A stretch of DNA of 64,000 nucleotides. It comes from Simmondsia chinensis (Eukaryota > Streptophyta > Magnoliopsida > Caryophyllales > Simmondsiaceae). The position numbers and the translations under genes were made by a program. The stretch is taken from contig JAGTTD010000008.1 of the NCBI GenBank assembly GCA_018398585.1, positions 24,575,172-24,639,171 on the forward strand, read 5' to 3'. Under the pieces are notes generated by a model. It saw only the letters and a program-made list of their open reading frames with translations. It searched no databases and was not told the origin of the DNA. Below, piece after piece: positions 1-11,576 of the stretch (position 1 is the first letter of the stretch; each line of letters begins with the position of its first letter).

Positions 1-189
1 CAAGTCTCTCCTCCCCTCCACTTTGTGCTATAGACCTGTCAGTGGTTTGTATTTCGATTTCTCCTTTTCCCTTCAAACTTTGTTGATTATGATTGTTTTT
101 GCTATTGCTGTGCCAACTTTGCCCGCTATGTTTTTGTAACTGTGTGTTTGGGTACATATGTTTGTTGGCAGCTTAGTTGATTAATTCTA
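1..189. other. Unassigned sequence before the first RTE LINE
   Basis: AT-rich plant sequence with no supported reading frame or repeat boundary. It may be flanking DNA or the eroded 5' part of the LINE that becomes recognisable from about 190. Confidence 0.3.
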
Positions 190-3100
190 CCAATTATTGA
201 GTTCTGAACCAGAGGCCATCTTCAAAGGGGTTTGGAAAGGGGAGGGCAAGTCAGCATGTTGAGAGTAGTCTATGGTATGGGACACAAAATGTTGGCACGT
301 TAACAAGGAAGAATTTTGAGGTGGTCCAAACGATGATGAAAATAAAGATTCAAATGGCCTTCAAGAGACTAAATGGGTTGGAACGAAAGTCAAGGATATT
401 TTTGGGATATAAATTATGATATATGCGGCCAAGAACAAAGGTAGGAATGGAGTTGGTATTATTGTGGATAGCTACCTTAAGGACAAAGTAGCAGCAGTGT
501 CTAGGTCTGGCGATAGGATAATCGGCATTGAGTTGGTTGTAGACAGGGAGATATTGAACATCATAAGAGCCTATGCCCCATAGATGACGCTAGCAGAGCA
601 AAAGAAGGCTAGATTCTAGGAGGACTTAGATATGATGATTCAAGGCATACCCTAAAGCGAATAAGCTAGTGGTGATTTCAATGGGCACATGGGTGCGGCA
701 ACAGATGGATACACACCATACCATGGAGGCTTTGAGTTTGGAACTAGAAATGACGAGAGTCAACCTTTACTAAACTTTCCAGTCACTTACAAGTTAACAA
801 TTGCCAACACATTCTTCAAAAACCATGATGAGCACATCATCACATATAAAAGTGGTGGGGAAAGGACTCAGATTAACTACATACTACTAAAGAAGAAAGC
901 ACATAAAGACTGTGTGGATTGAAAGGTGATCCCCAGTGAAGGCTTAACCACACAGCATAGGGTATTGTGTGTTGATGTCAAGGCCAAAAGAAGGGGCAAG
1001 AGAACTAAGAAACCTGCTCATCCCTGCACTGGTTGGTGGGACTTGAAGTGGCAACAAGTTTCAAGCCTTTAAGGAAAGAATAGAGTCCAAGCTTAACGGG
1101 CACTCGCAGGAGGATATAAACCGCACTTGGAACCAAATGGCTCAAAAGATTAGACATTACGTACGTAAAGTACTAAGGGAGTCAAAGGTGGGGCACCAAG
1201 CCACATAGAATCCTAGTGGTGTTGCAGGGATGTACAAGGGAAGATTAAGGCGAAAAGTGACTGCTTTAAAGAATGGGATCGAAGCGGAGACGAGGACAAG
1301 AAACAATAATACAAATAAGCCATGAAAGAAGCAAAGATAGCAATCAGAGAGGCACAATCGAAAGTCCACGAGGATTTCTACAAGATATTGGATATTAAAG
1401 AGGAAGCAAGGGACCTATAAAAAATTCCTCAAGCGAGAGAAAGGAGAACTAAAGACCTGGATTAGGTAAAGTGCATCAAGGGGGAGGATGGACAGCTGCT
1501 CATTGATTAGCAACAAATTAAAACAAGGTGAAAATCCTAGTTCCGTGATTTGTTTAACGAAAGGGGGATGCAGATACCCCTAAGGGGAATTCCGGTCATC
1601 TAAGGAGCACCAAAACTACTGTTACTGGAGACACATTTAACCCAAGGAAGTGACAGAAGCTTTGAAAAAGATGAGCAGAGGTAAAGTGGTTAGCCTAGAT
1701 GAAATACCCATTGAGGTACGCAAACGTATTGAAGGGAAGGTATAAGTTGATTAACTAAACTATTCAACCAAATCCTTCAAGGTAAGAAGCCGCTTGACGA
1801 GGGGTGGAAAAGCACGTTGATACCGATCTATAAAAACAGAGGCAACATCCAAAGTTGTGCTAACTATAAGGGTATCAAAATAATGAGTAAGGTCATTGAA
1901 AAAAGGCTACGACAATAAACATGTTTCTTAGAGAACCAGTTTGGATTTATGCTAGGTAGATCTAGGAAAGAACCCATCCATCTCCTAAGGCGTACAATTG
2001 AGTACTACAAAGATAGACAAAAGGACCTACACATGCTTTTTATCGATTTGGAGAAGGCACATGATAGAATGCTAAGAGAGATCTTATGGAGGGTCTTCGA
2101 TAAGAAAGGCATCCCCGTATCCTATATTCAAGCCATTAATGACATGTATGTGGACATATGGACCAATGTGTGTACAATGGAATGAGAGACGGACTCGTTC
2201 TCAATTACAGTTGGGATACATTAAGGATCAGCATTAAGTCCCTTCTTGTTTATTCTAGTTATGGATATGCTCACTAGGCAAAACCAAGGAGGTGTGCCTT
2301 GGTGCATGCTTTTCGTGGATGATATAGTTCTCATGAGCGGGTCAAGAAAGGAGGTGAATGAGAAGCTAGAACCTTAGATAAGGGTCTTGGAATTGAAAGG
2401 CTTACGGCCAAGTCGACCAAAACCGAATCTTTGAAATTTAAGTATTGTACCTCAACTAGAAAGATTGTTTAAAATATTTGGGATTCATGATACGGCAAGA
2501 CAGCAGAGTTGACGAGGATGTTAGCAAGAAGATTAAAATAAGATGGTATCAATGGAAGATGGCCTCTACAATACTATGCTATGTAAAGTTCTTACTAAAG
2601 TTGAAGGGAAAATACTATAAGATGATAGTGAAACCGATTATATCATACGGTGCGAAGTGCTGGCCAGTTAAACAGCAATACACTCAAAAGTTGAAGGTAG
2701 CGGAGATGAGGATGTTGTGTTGGATATGTAGACACACGAGGAATGATAGAATGAGAAATGACATTATAAGAAGAAAATTGGGTGTGGGCTCAAACGAGGA
2801 TAAGTTGAGGGAGCAATGCCTGCTATAGTTTGGGCATGTCAGGAGGACACCCACCACTGCCCCTGTCGGAAGATGCAAACTACTCCATATTACGTACGGA
2901 AGGAGTGGTAGAGGCAAGCCAAGAAAGAGTTAGACGAAGATGATTAGACACGACCTCATCCACTTAAACCTAAATGAGGAGATGGTCTTATATAGAGTTC
3001 AGTGGCGTGTTAGAATATGTGTAGCGGATAGAGAGGCACAACGAAACTTGTCCATAGAGCCTATAGGCTTACATGTTTGCTATTGTTGCTTGTTACTTGT

Positions 3101-3245
3101 TACCTGTGTGCCTTTGGTTGCTCTATTGTGTGCTGTGTGCTTTGCCTTATGCTTTGTGCTTTGTGGATTGTTGCTTTATGTCCCATGTGCTTAGCGGGAT
3201 CCCTTGTGGCACTGAGATTGTCGTTGTTGTTGTGGTAGTTTATGG
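190..3245 (+). mobile_element. RTE-clade LINE, copy 1, heavily decayed
   Basis: The copy runs in the same order as the better element at 52446-55654: apurinic endonuclease, reverse transcriptase, conserved C-terminal block, and a 3' end with a GTTGTTGTTG-type tail near 3222-3237. It reaches further 5' than the second copy, because the segment at about 230-310 has no counterpart there. Its 3' UTR is short and lacks part of the C-rich tail. I could not identify a target duplication, so both ends are approximate. The family call rests on the endonuclease-RT order, the absence of a gag-like ORF1 and the TTG tail. Confidence 0.8.
306..2990 (+). pseudogene. RTE endonuclease/reverse transcriptase pseudogene (copy 1)
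   Basis: Remnant of the single RTE polyprotein, which nicks target DNA and reverse-transcribes its own RNA at the nick. Endonuclease pieces include the QETKWVG block near 360-380, and 689-922 holds the end of the endonuclease fold with TIANTFF and ITYKSGG. The RT starts near 1640. Residues FIDLEKAHDR at about 2038-2067 match the FIDLEKAYDR block of the second copy. Near 2307-2333 the catalytic box reads FVDD instead of FADD, keeping both aspartates. 2478-2828 encodes the conserved C-terminal block (YGAKCW, RMLCWICRHTRND). Many stops and frameshifts separate these pieces, so the copy cannot encode a working protein. Confidence 0.85.
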
Positions 3246-3344
3246 AGATCATTTTTGTTATCCTTAATAGTGAATATAGGGGGTGCTTGTTTAGATGATG
3301 AGTAGACTGTTGAGGAGGGGAGGGCCAGTTATACTTTCTCAAGA

Positions 3345-3351
3345 GGTAAAA

Positions 3352-3382
<31 letters not shown>

Positions 3383-3385
3383 TTT
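3345..3385. repeat. TA dinucleotide microsatellite followed by a T run
   Basis: An alternating AT stretch of about 28 bp runs directly into about a dozen Ts. The rest of 3246-3590 is AT-rich with no recognisable gene. Confidence 0.9.
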
Positions 3386-3590
3386 ACAAAAGATTTGAAA
3401 TGTTGGCTACATTTTGATAAAAGGGCTAAAGTTACTAGGCTCAAGGAGGGAAGACCTTAGAGGTTAGAAAACTTTCAATTAATAATATAAATAAATAAAT
3501 CACAAGGGCGGTAAAACCACTCCGCTACAAGCTGCATAGTGATCAAAGCTAGTAGTTTATTCCACCACTCTATTTTCGCCCTCTCATAAA

Positions 3591-3850
3591 TAGGGTAGTA
3601 TAAAACGGTTTAAACTATAATTCAAACCAAACAAAATTGTAATTTACCGTTTGGTTTGATATATAAGATTTAAAAACTACGGTTCAATTTACAACAACAA
3701 CAACAGTCCCAGTGCCTCAAGGGCTCTCGTGTATGCAAGGTCTGGGTACGGTTCAATTTATAATTTTTTAATTATTACAGTTTATGTTTTAGGATTAGTT
3801 TAAACCAAACCGAACAAGTAAATCATAAAACCCGTAACATAAAGGAATAT
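3591..3850. repeat. AAACCAAAC-rich repeat, probably a degenerate hAT-like relative
   Basis: Repeated CAAACCAAAC and AAACGGTTT motifs resemble the interior and ends of the hAT-like element at 5341-6263, but I cannot find terminal inverted repeats or a target duplication. It is the target of the small RTE-tail insertion at 3692-3746. Confidence 0.35.
3692..3746 (-). mobile_element. 55-bp RTE/SINE 3' tail insertion
   Basis: Reverse complement of the RTE 3' end: it opens with CAACAACAACAACAG and continues into the CCCAGTGCCTCAAGGGCTC block. It is flanked by an exact 14-bp duplication, TACGGTTCAATTTA, at 3678-3691 and 3747-3760, so it is a genuine retrotransposition event. It is either an extremely 5'-truncated RTE or the tail of an RTE-mobilised SINE. 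Confidence 0.85.
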
Positions 3851-5179
3851 TCAATTATTATTTACACAATTCAAGTCATATTACTAATTAACAAAATTTA
3901 CCTTTAAGATAACCTAATAAAAAAGTTAATAAAAACTTTGTTATATAGGAAATTTTTATAATGTAAATATATAATTATGTTAGAAAATTACAAATCATGA
4001 TAACCTTGAAAATTAATTATATCGAAAGGATTGATCTGTCCAAACACGGACCAGATCGAATCAATGGCTAGTTAATACGAACACTACTATAGATGACCCA
4101 AGTCATGATACACCTGACTTAGCTCATGACTCGGGACTTGACTCAACACGTGATGAAGCTGACGTTGCACATGACTAAGGCGGAAGAAAGGATTATGGAT
4201 ACTTAAGTAGTATTAATAGACCAATTAATTTGTATGACAAACAAGGTATAGGGCTTGGTTTATTATGTTGATTGATAATCAAAACTCTACTTCTCTATCT
4301 CTCAGTTCTCCCTCTTCTCCCAAGTCTCCTTGTTCTTCTTCTTCTCCCAAATCCCTTTTCCCATTCACATACTGACATACTATCATACTTTATACTTGTA
4401 ATTAGCTCATATTATACCAATATCAACATGAATACCATTGAGTTTGAGCGATTGAGATTGTTTGTCATCGTATTGTATTGATTGGAGTATTGTAATTGTT
4501 GAATCGCATCACTAGCAAATATTTAGATGCCAATTGTACGGAGTAATACTGATCTAGTAATATCTTGTATTAAATCACCTAGGCAATGTAGGTTTTGGTA
4601 AATTTAGGATCGAACTATATCTAACAGAAAACCGACATATACCCAAGTTGAGGAACTAGGAACGAAATAAACTGGTAGAAGTTGGTTAAATACCTAACTT
4701 AAGGATTGAGTATCAAATCCAATAACTATACGATTTGGTTCTAGGCCAGATAACGCCGTTCAGTTTGCATTCTATATTTCAAACTAGTATTTGAGTAGAC
4801 TTATTCACAAGGTAGTTACAATCTAACAAGAAAACTATTCAATGCAATTTGATCTTTTAGTTAGAGAGTTCATGAGAAATACATGCATATCAAATTTTAT
4901 TTATATTTGACTATTCAATCCATTTATCTGATTCAATAAATTAAAAATAAAACCAAAAAAATTAAAGCATTTTCACATAATTATCGCATATCATTTACTA
5001 TTTATAATATTGTGTCCCGCCAATTATAAATAAATTCATATCAAATTTTGTTTATGTTTAGCGCTATCGTGAAGGGAAGTTGTTTGCGAAATTACTCTTT
5101 AATATCCTTGATAATATATTGCATTTTCTCAATAATTATCTTTCCCCACAAACACTTCAATCACCACCATGTTATCACT
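3761..5179. other. Gene-less AT-rich stretch
   Basis: No supported coding region. 4030-4640 has a promoter/leader look (pyrimidine-rich leader around 4290-4360, then short repeats) and could be an old solo LTR, but I found no matching ends or target duplication. The rest is AT-rich. Confidence 0.4.
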
Positions 5180-5340
5180 TAAACAAAAATCAAGGAGTAT
5201 TCCAAAATGAATGCCCTACGGATGTCATCCTTAACAGCCATTGCTTCTACAATCATTACAAAAGTCTTGCCCGAATTTCCAGAGCCTATGGCTATAAAAT
5301 TACCAGCATGATCCCTAATTAACCAGCAGCAGAGCCATCT

Positions 5341-6263
5341 AGGGGTGCAGGACGGTTTACGATTACCAAATCGGACCAAACAAAATATGGTTTGACAATT
5401 TTGTAAGCCAAAATTAAACCATTTTGTCTTACAACCCAAACCGGACCAAACCGTAATTATGGTCCGGTCCGGTCCGGTCCGATTTATGGTTTTAACCATT
5501 ATAATAGAAAACTTGTTATTAACACTAATATAAACATAACTTGATCAATATTAAAATCATAATTAACTACAAAAATATTTAAAAAAAAAAAAACAATAAC
5601 TTTACTTCTTTTCCTAATTAATAGTATAATATATGTTTATACTATATACTACGTAACAAAAACTACGAAAAATACATAAAATTAGTTTGTTAAATTCAGT
5701 AATAACGTTATTGGGAAAATTCAGCAGTAACATTGGATTTGTTAAAATTTTTGTTAAGTTGTTAATGAGAGATTTAATGGTTTAGTCACATATTGGGTTA
5801 AATTGAATCAACAAGTGGACATTACTTGTATCTAATATGATTCTATCGTTAAAATTACATCATTACCTTAAGTTAAATTTGACCAAATGACTAAATTGAA
5901 ATAATATAAATTATAAAGGAACTAAATTGATATAACTAAAAGTAAAAGGTTTAAGTTGACACAATCAAAAAAATACAAAGACCTTTGGTGTAAATACCCC
6001 TAATTATTTTTCTGGGGTTATCAAGTAAATTTTGCCTCTAACATAACGTATTATGATTTGGATGATATAAATAATCATTGGATTCTTTAGTTCATGGTTT
6101 AAGTTTGGTTTTAAACCAAACTTAAACCGTAAATCCTAATAACCAAAGTTTTCTAAACCAAACCATAATTTTTCAAACCATAAACCAAATTTACCAAACT
6201 AAACTGCAATTTACAGTTTAGTTCGGATTGAATTACGATTTAAACCGTATTTTGCACACCCCT
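5341..6263. mobile_element. Non-autonomous hAT-like DNA transposon
   Basis: Ends are inverted repeats: AGGGGTGCAGGACGGTTTA on the left against the reverse complement of GTATTTTGCACACCCCT on the right. They are flanked by an 8-bp direct duplication with one mismatch, AGCCATCT (5333-5340) and AACCATCT (6266-6273). An 8-bp duplication and a GGGGTG start fit hAT elements. No transposase is visible; the interior is AT-rich with AAACCAAAC and GGTCCGGTCC motifs also seen in the element at 50247. It is inserted in the LINE RNase H remnant. Confidence 0.75.
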
Positions 6264-6375
6264 AGAACCATCTAAACCTTATTTGACCCATTAGAATTAA
6301 CCAAGACAAACTCGAGGGGATTCCACCAAACATAGGCCTCCCAATCAACAAAGATTCAAAGTTTTGATAGGATGG

Positions 6376-7722
6376 TGATGTAAATCATACTTTATATATT
6401 GTATAGTATATTTCTACAATGTTTTTGGCTACTACATGTGTGGTATGGCGTAATTTATGAGTATTTAGGTTTGGAAGGCATCACAGCAAAGACAGCTTGA
6501 AAAGTGGTGAAGAAAGAACAAAAATTGGACAGATTTGAAGACTACTTTGAGAAATCCGACCACGTATGAGAAAAAAGACCCATCAGATTAAGATTTGTTT
6601 TCGTATCATGTATTTTTAGGCGACCAATCGATCGGCCGCGACAATCAGCAACAAGACCTGGGTTCTGTTCGCCACTAATCAATCAGTAACTAATAAAACA
6701 CAGATCTGTTCGCTGCCGATCAATCGGTGACCAATATACACAGGTTTTGTTGGCCTCCGATCGATTGACAACCAACAGAACAGCCTGTTCTGTTTGGCCG
6801 ATCGATCGGGGCCGACAACTTGGCTTGCCCTAAGGCAAGATGCTCTATAAACAGGGGAGGGAACCTAATTTTTTGGACTTTTTGTCCGGTTTTCACATCG
6901 TCTCCCTCTCCGAGCCACCAAAAGAGATCCGAATACTCACGAAGGCCGAAGCGCAAGTAGTCGAAGTACTAGGAAATTAAAGCAAGAGTCAAATCAACAC
7001 TCAATCAAGGGAATCCGAAGTCCGTGAGTTTTCTTTTGAATTTTTGATGTATAAAACTTCTACGGAGGAGTAGAATTTTAGTTTAAAGGTAAAGGACAGT
7101 TAGTCGTCCAAATACTGGATTTATATTTTGTTTGTGATAATTACTATCCTTATACTGTCTTCCACACCCCTAATGGGCAATTCTATTTTTGATTGGTTTT
7201 CCTTTCACGTGTTTATAGCCATGATTTGATTTATCAAATAGCCAGGGTTGAGATTATACCCAACCCTGAGCACAATCTTCTACATAAATTAACACGAAAT
7301 TAGAAGTGAGAAAAGAATAAGTAGTTCTTGCAGTACCTAGAGTGATTAGATCGGGTTTACCCTTGGACTAATTTACCATCCTAAGCCCTAATCTAAGTGT
7401 TAATCTAGGTTCAGAGCTTGTAGTCTAAGCCCTTAAAGTCATTGTCATAAAATAAAACGATGGGATTCAATTTAGGCTAACCCAATTTCGTGCCTAAACT
7501 ATCCTTGACCGATTTAAACAATTTAATTTACTGTTTAATTCTCTGAATTTCACTAAATATTCTTTAAAACCAACAAAACCTAATTTCCAACTGCTCTGCA
7601 ATCACTGATTTTTAACTTTAAACTAATTCCTTGTAAATTCGACACCCGTTTACCCGACTTAGCTACGAAAAACTCGTACGCTTGCCAATACATGATTTTT
7701 AAACACTCTTAAACGCACATCA
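6376..7722 (+). mobile_element. Solo LTR, possibly Athila/Tat-like Ty3/gypsy
   Basis: Runs from TGATGT to ACATCA, a perfect 6-bp inverted terminal pair. It is flanked by GATGG (6371-6375) and GATGA (7723-7727), a 5-bp duplication with one change. A TATA box (CTATAAAC) lies near 6843. The end, with TTGTAAATTCGACACCCG near 7632, resembles plant Athila/Tat LTR ends. The 1347-bp length fits a large gypsy LTR. Degenerate tandem units rich in CGATCGATCGG occupy about 6620-6830 in the U3-like part. No internal region is present, which implies LTR-LTR recombination. Confidence 0.65.
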
Positions 7723-8078
7723 GATGAAAACCACGAGTATTCAGCCAAAAGTTTTGATTGGATTCTTGAGGCCTAGAAGACTGCAATAGTTACTTGCCTT
7801 CCAAATTTGCCAACAAAAGATCAGTTATTTATAAACTCTTCCTTAAAGCATTTTTAAACTGTTGTGCCCCAATAGTCCCATCAAGAAAACAACGGAAATT
7901 GACACCTTCAATTATCCAGTTCAATTTTTTTTAGGTGGCAAATAGGTAGAACTTCATCTTAAGAAGGGTGACTAACTTCGGAGGAGCTTTAAAAGAATAA
8001 CCATTGTACCAAATTCAACTCCTCGTTTATCCAGTTGGAATTGACTGCCACATCCCCTTAAATTTTGGGCTGTGAATA

Positions 8079-8197
8079 CAACAACAACAAAAAACCCAAT
8101 GTCTCAAAGAGGCTCCCCTCTAAGGCAGGGTCTGGGGAGGATAACATGTACACAGCCTTACCTTTGCAGGGTGCTACGCTGTAAAGAGGTTGTTTCT
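8079..8197 (-). mobile_element. 5'-truncated RTE 3' tail
   Basis: Reverse complement of the RTE/SINE 3' end: CAACAACAACAA, then the GGGTCTGGGGAGGAT block, AAGGCTGTGTACAT on the other strand, and GAAACAACCTC at its 5' limit. It matches 55535-55654 over nearly its full length. It sits in the LINE remnant between the zf-RVT and RNase H parts. No clear target duplication was found. Confidence 0.8.
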
Positions 8198-8460
8198 AAA
8201 AAGCTCCAACCTTAAAAAGCAAAGACGGAACAATATTTATAAAAATTCAAGTCAAATAAAGCAATACCAGACATGCAAACAACAATAATAGGCATGGAAG
8301 CAAATTTTGGCCAGGTGATAGAAAGATGGTAAATTGATTTTCAAGCACCATTACATATGGCACATTCAACCAAGATCTCCTTACCTCTTCCATTAGATTA
8401 GCTGTTTTAGCAATGCCACTCCAAAGAAACATTTTAACCTAGGTGGGATATCTAGTGGTG

Positions 8461-9850
8461 ACCAAATTCATCTATATCTCTCACAAGAATTCCTAGTATT
8501 CTAATCATAATCATGGGCAAGTCAAGTAAGCTGACTTTGAAGATAAGTCACCATGAATGAAAACCCAAGCATATAGAGTCTGGAATACTACCAATACCTT
8601 TACTAGCTCTACAAAAGTCAAGACTGGAGTAACTCTTCCAGTATATCACTCCGCCTCTCCCCCATTTTGCATAAAATGGGGCCACTTTCAGTGTGGGGTC
8701 ACCAAAGACACCCAAACAGAACCAACCCTATATTTGAAGCACCATCGATGAAATGAAAATGAAATTGGTTTTACCATCTCCAACTCTCGATTTGATTCCC
8801 TTCTAACACTCAAAAGTCTTCAAGGTCTAATTTTAGGATTATATTGTTAAATATCACTGGCCTTTAGGCTCAATCCATTGAGTTGACACACATGTGATTT
8901 ACATAGAAGCTCATGTAAGGTTTCATCCTAAAGCCAAGTAAAATTAAGTGAAATAATTCGCTATACTTATACATTAATCTCTTCTCTCACAACTCCTATG
9001 TGAAACTCTACAACATAGATTCACATGTGCATTTCTCAACATATACATTTCATACCAACAATAAACCCTGAAACATCACAAAATCGGGAAAGCAAATATT
9101 TGAAAAATTAAAAATTTTCCAAAAAACAAACACACTGAGATGTTCAGGTTTGCAGCAAGAAACTATCAACTAGTCACTGCCACATTTGATTCATGATAAT
9201 GAATGTGGAAAAAGTTCATGGGCTTTTAGCTCTTCAAATCACGGTCAGAAGTTGAAGTTCCCTTTGAATTACACTTCTCATATAAAGAAGGAATTGAATC
9301 CCGAGCAGGGTAATTAAGTTGCATTCTTTAGAAATTGCACCTACTTAGAAAACTTTACTTCTTATATAAATCAAACGAGGACCAAAATTTTACAATAAAA
9401 CACGATATACAATAAGTCATATATAAGCTATACTGTACCCTTTGTAGTAGACATAGATAGTAGGGAGATACTACACATACACAAATTATTAGTACTAATT
9501 TATCATTGTCAATAGAGTCAAAGAGCAAGCCAATGTACAAAGATAGCAAACTCTTCATAGCCACGCTTTGAGTCAAAGAACATACAAGCATAATGATGAT
9601 CATACTTCAATCGTGATGCTGGCGGTGAGCCTGCCAACTAGCAGTGTAAGCTGAAAGAGTTGAACCAGTCACGTGTATTGAGTGCTTGGCAAAACCTGCA
9701 CTTTTCCTTATGGTAAACCATACAGTCCAGAGGAAACCAATCCAACCTGACACACATAGAAACACATAAAATGAGCATATACACGAAATTGCACATTAAA
9801 TAAAGAGCCAAAGCAAGCGTCAGACACTTTACTGAACGGGTCATGACTTT
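8461..9850. other. Gene-less stretch
   Basis: I recognise no protein family, RNA or transposon end. Short open frames exist but lack family signals. Part of it may be the eroded 5' continuation of the minus-strand LINE. Confidence 0.4.
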
Positions 9851-10407
9851 TGTCACAACCCTAGGGTTTGTGATGGGGAAGAGAGAGGAGTTAGAGTTTA
9901 GATCAGAGCGAAATAAAGAATGGGAGATAAGAGAATAGAAATTGAGATGAGAAAGTAGGACAGTTTCTGTTAGTTATCAAACATATGAATGGTGTCAAGA
10001 GGTTTACATGACACCCTTTTATAGTAAAACTAGCTAAGTAAAAATCAGCCAACTACCTAATCTGAAATACTAAGCTATGCTAACGTTCCCCAGTAGTGAC
10101 AGGTGCTGCACATGACAGTGAATTAGGCACACCCCAGATGCGTGCCTGGACTGTGACGCAGAACCCTCACTGCCCGCTACTATGGCCTGCCAGTGACATT
10201 GCCCTGGCTGACAGTGTTGGCCTGGAAGATCCATGCGCACACCTGCTGTGACCAAGCTACATGACAGTATGCTCGCGCTATACCAACTCATGACCACCTT
10301 GCCTGCAACACTGCCCATGACACCGGCTACCACACATTGTCCTTTGTTGCAGCAAGGCATGCTTCAGTGACATAGTTTATGACAGGTTACGGACACTGTT
10401 CGTGACA
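9851..10407 (-). repeat. 3' LTR of the outer minus-strand element
   Basis: In plus-strand reading it starts TGTCACAACCCTAGG and ends GTTCGTGACA. It is collinear with 19392-19951 throughout, including the CATGACACCCTTTTATA block, the LTR promoter region on the minus strand. Confidence 0.85.
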
Positions 10408-10425
10408 CTCCCTTTCCCTTCAAGA
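10408..10425 (-). promoter_or_regulatory. Polypurine tract of the outer element
   Basis: On the minus strand GAAGGGAAAGGGAG directly abuts the LTR, preceded by TTGAGGACAAGGATTCTTG. The same arrangement precedes the 3' LTR of the inner chromovirus at 18262-18296. It primes plus-strand DNA synthesis. Confidence 0.8.
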
Positions 10426-10645
10426 ATCCTTGTCCTCAAGGATTAAAATTTTGGAATCTTCGTCACAAGCTTCTAGCAGAACACGTATGCGCCACTATCA
10501 TGTTCGTGACACTTTCTTTGTCTTCATGGAGGTGTTAGCATGAATGAGGAAAGGTAAATGAGCTAGACCTAAGGATTACATCCTTTACCTAGTAGTACAT
10601 CAATTACTACTAACTACTACATAAAAAAACCCTAATACATCAACT

Positions 10646-10839
10646 AAATAATCCTAATTACATAACAACCTACTAGTACATGTAACTAACTAATATAATC
10701 TTTGTAACAAACTATTACATCTTATGACAATCTATTAAATAATCCTAATTACATAACAACCTACTACTACATGTAACTAACTCATATAATAACTATTAAA
10801 TCTTTGTAACAAACTATTACATCTTATGACAATCTATTA
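10646..10839. repeat. Two-unit tandem repeat of about 90-104 bp
   Basis: The unit begins AAATAATCCTAATTACATAA and ends ATGACAATCTATT. It occurs at 10646-10735 and 10736-10839; the second copy has an extra short AACTATTAAAT segment. It lies in the internal region of the outer element, which otherwise holds no recognisable gene between 10426 and 11066. Confidence 0.85.
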
Positions 10840-11066
10840 ACAAATTGCATAGCTATTTGTAGCAACCTCTAATCATGGCCGTGGTCATCCATGTTGCTAA
10901 CCAATTCCCTTCCGTATGCCGACCCCCGGGTACATGTCCGCTATTCCTGGGTTGATGAAATGATCCAGTCCCCAAGGATTAAATATTTTTGACACGCCAA
11001 AAAAAAAAATTGTGGGGCTAAGGTGTTGCCCTCTTTTTTGCTTTGCTCTAATGTTTCTTGATGGGA

Positions 11067-11506
11067 TGTCATGTTGCCAATGCCCGTGTAATGACATGAC
11101 CAGATAGAGTCAAGGACCCAGTACTTGACATCCCTTCACCCGATAGCCCAAGGAAGCATTTAGAACTCTTAAGAAGCATCTGGAATATTCTGGAAGAATC
11201 AGGCACGCTCCAGCCCTCGCTCCTCCTTAACCGTTTGTCCCGCCATTTTTGCTTTTGCCCGCTTTTCTTACTTGATGCGGTTATTGTAATTCAAATTTGA
11301 ATTGTTAATTGTTCAGCTATTATAAATAAAAGATTATTTGATTCTAATAATCAACTAATTACAAATTAATGAAATATACTCTCTTTCCCGTCTTAATTTT
11401 CTATTTCTCATCTCAACTTCTCTCTCTCTCTCGCTCATCTTAATTTTCTGAATTATTGATCTTCGGTTCTTCGCGAAGCTCAGTCACGAATCATAAGATC
11501 GTGACA
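11067..11506 (+). repeat. 5' LTR of the chromovirus
   Basis: TGTCATGTTGCC to AAGATCGTGACA. It is collinear with 18297-18743; a TATA-like TATTATAAATAA lies near 11320-11330, followed by a pyrimidine-rich CTCTCTCTC leader. Confidence 0.9.
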
Positions 11507-11509
11507 AAG

Positions 11510-11522
11510 TGGTATCAGAGCC
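11510..11522 (+). promoter_or_regulatory. Primer binding site, initiator Met-tRNA
   Basis: TGGTATCAGAGCC lies three bases after the LTR end. This is the standard plant LTR-retrotransposon primer site complementary to the 3' end of initiator Met-tRNA. Confidence 0.9.
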
Positions 11523-11576
11523 ATCTTTCGATCGGAGAAGCTAGCCATTACTAGAAGTACTCGTTCAGCTGCTAAC

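Larger units (their letters stand above)
5180..8460 (-). pseudogene. L1-type LINE 3' half (zf-RVT and RNase H), multiply interrupted
   Basis: Read on the minus strand from about 8460 downward. Near 8435-8250 is a plant LINE zf-RVT-like segment (VKMFLWS, with degenerate cysteine/histidine positions). The segment at 6264-6375 reads WNPLEFVLVN then SNGS, the RNase H first-aspartate block with Asp replaced by Asn. 5180-5340 continues with LIRDHAGNFIAIGSGN and VEAMAVKD, typical of RNase H domains at the end of plant L1 elements. Three later insertions split it: an RTE tail (8079-8197), a solo LTR (6376-7722) and a hAT-like element (5341-6263). Stops and frame changes remain when the insertions are ignored. 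7728-8078 should hold the linker but is too eroded to assign. Confidence 0.7.

Noticed and set aside
4030..4640. Possible solo LTR
   Set aside because: The leader-like composition is suggestive, but candidate ends (TGTCC to TAACA) do not give matching 5-bp flanks.
6720..6956. 78-codon minus-strand open frame
   Set aside because: It lies wholly inside the solo LTR and spans its tandem CGATCGATCGG units and leader; no protein signal.
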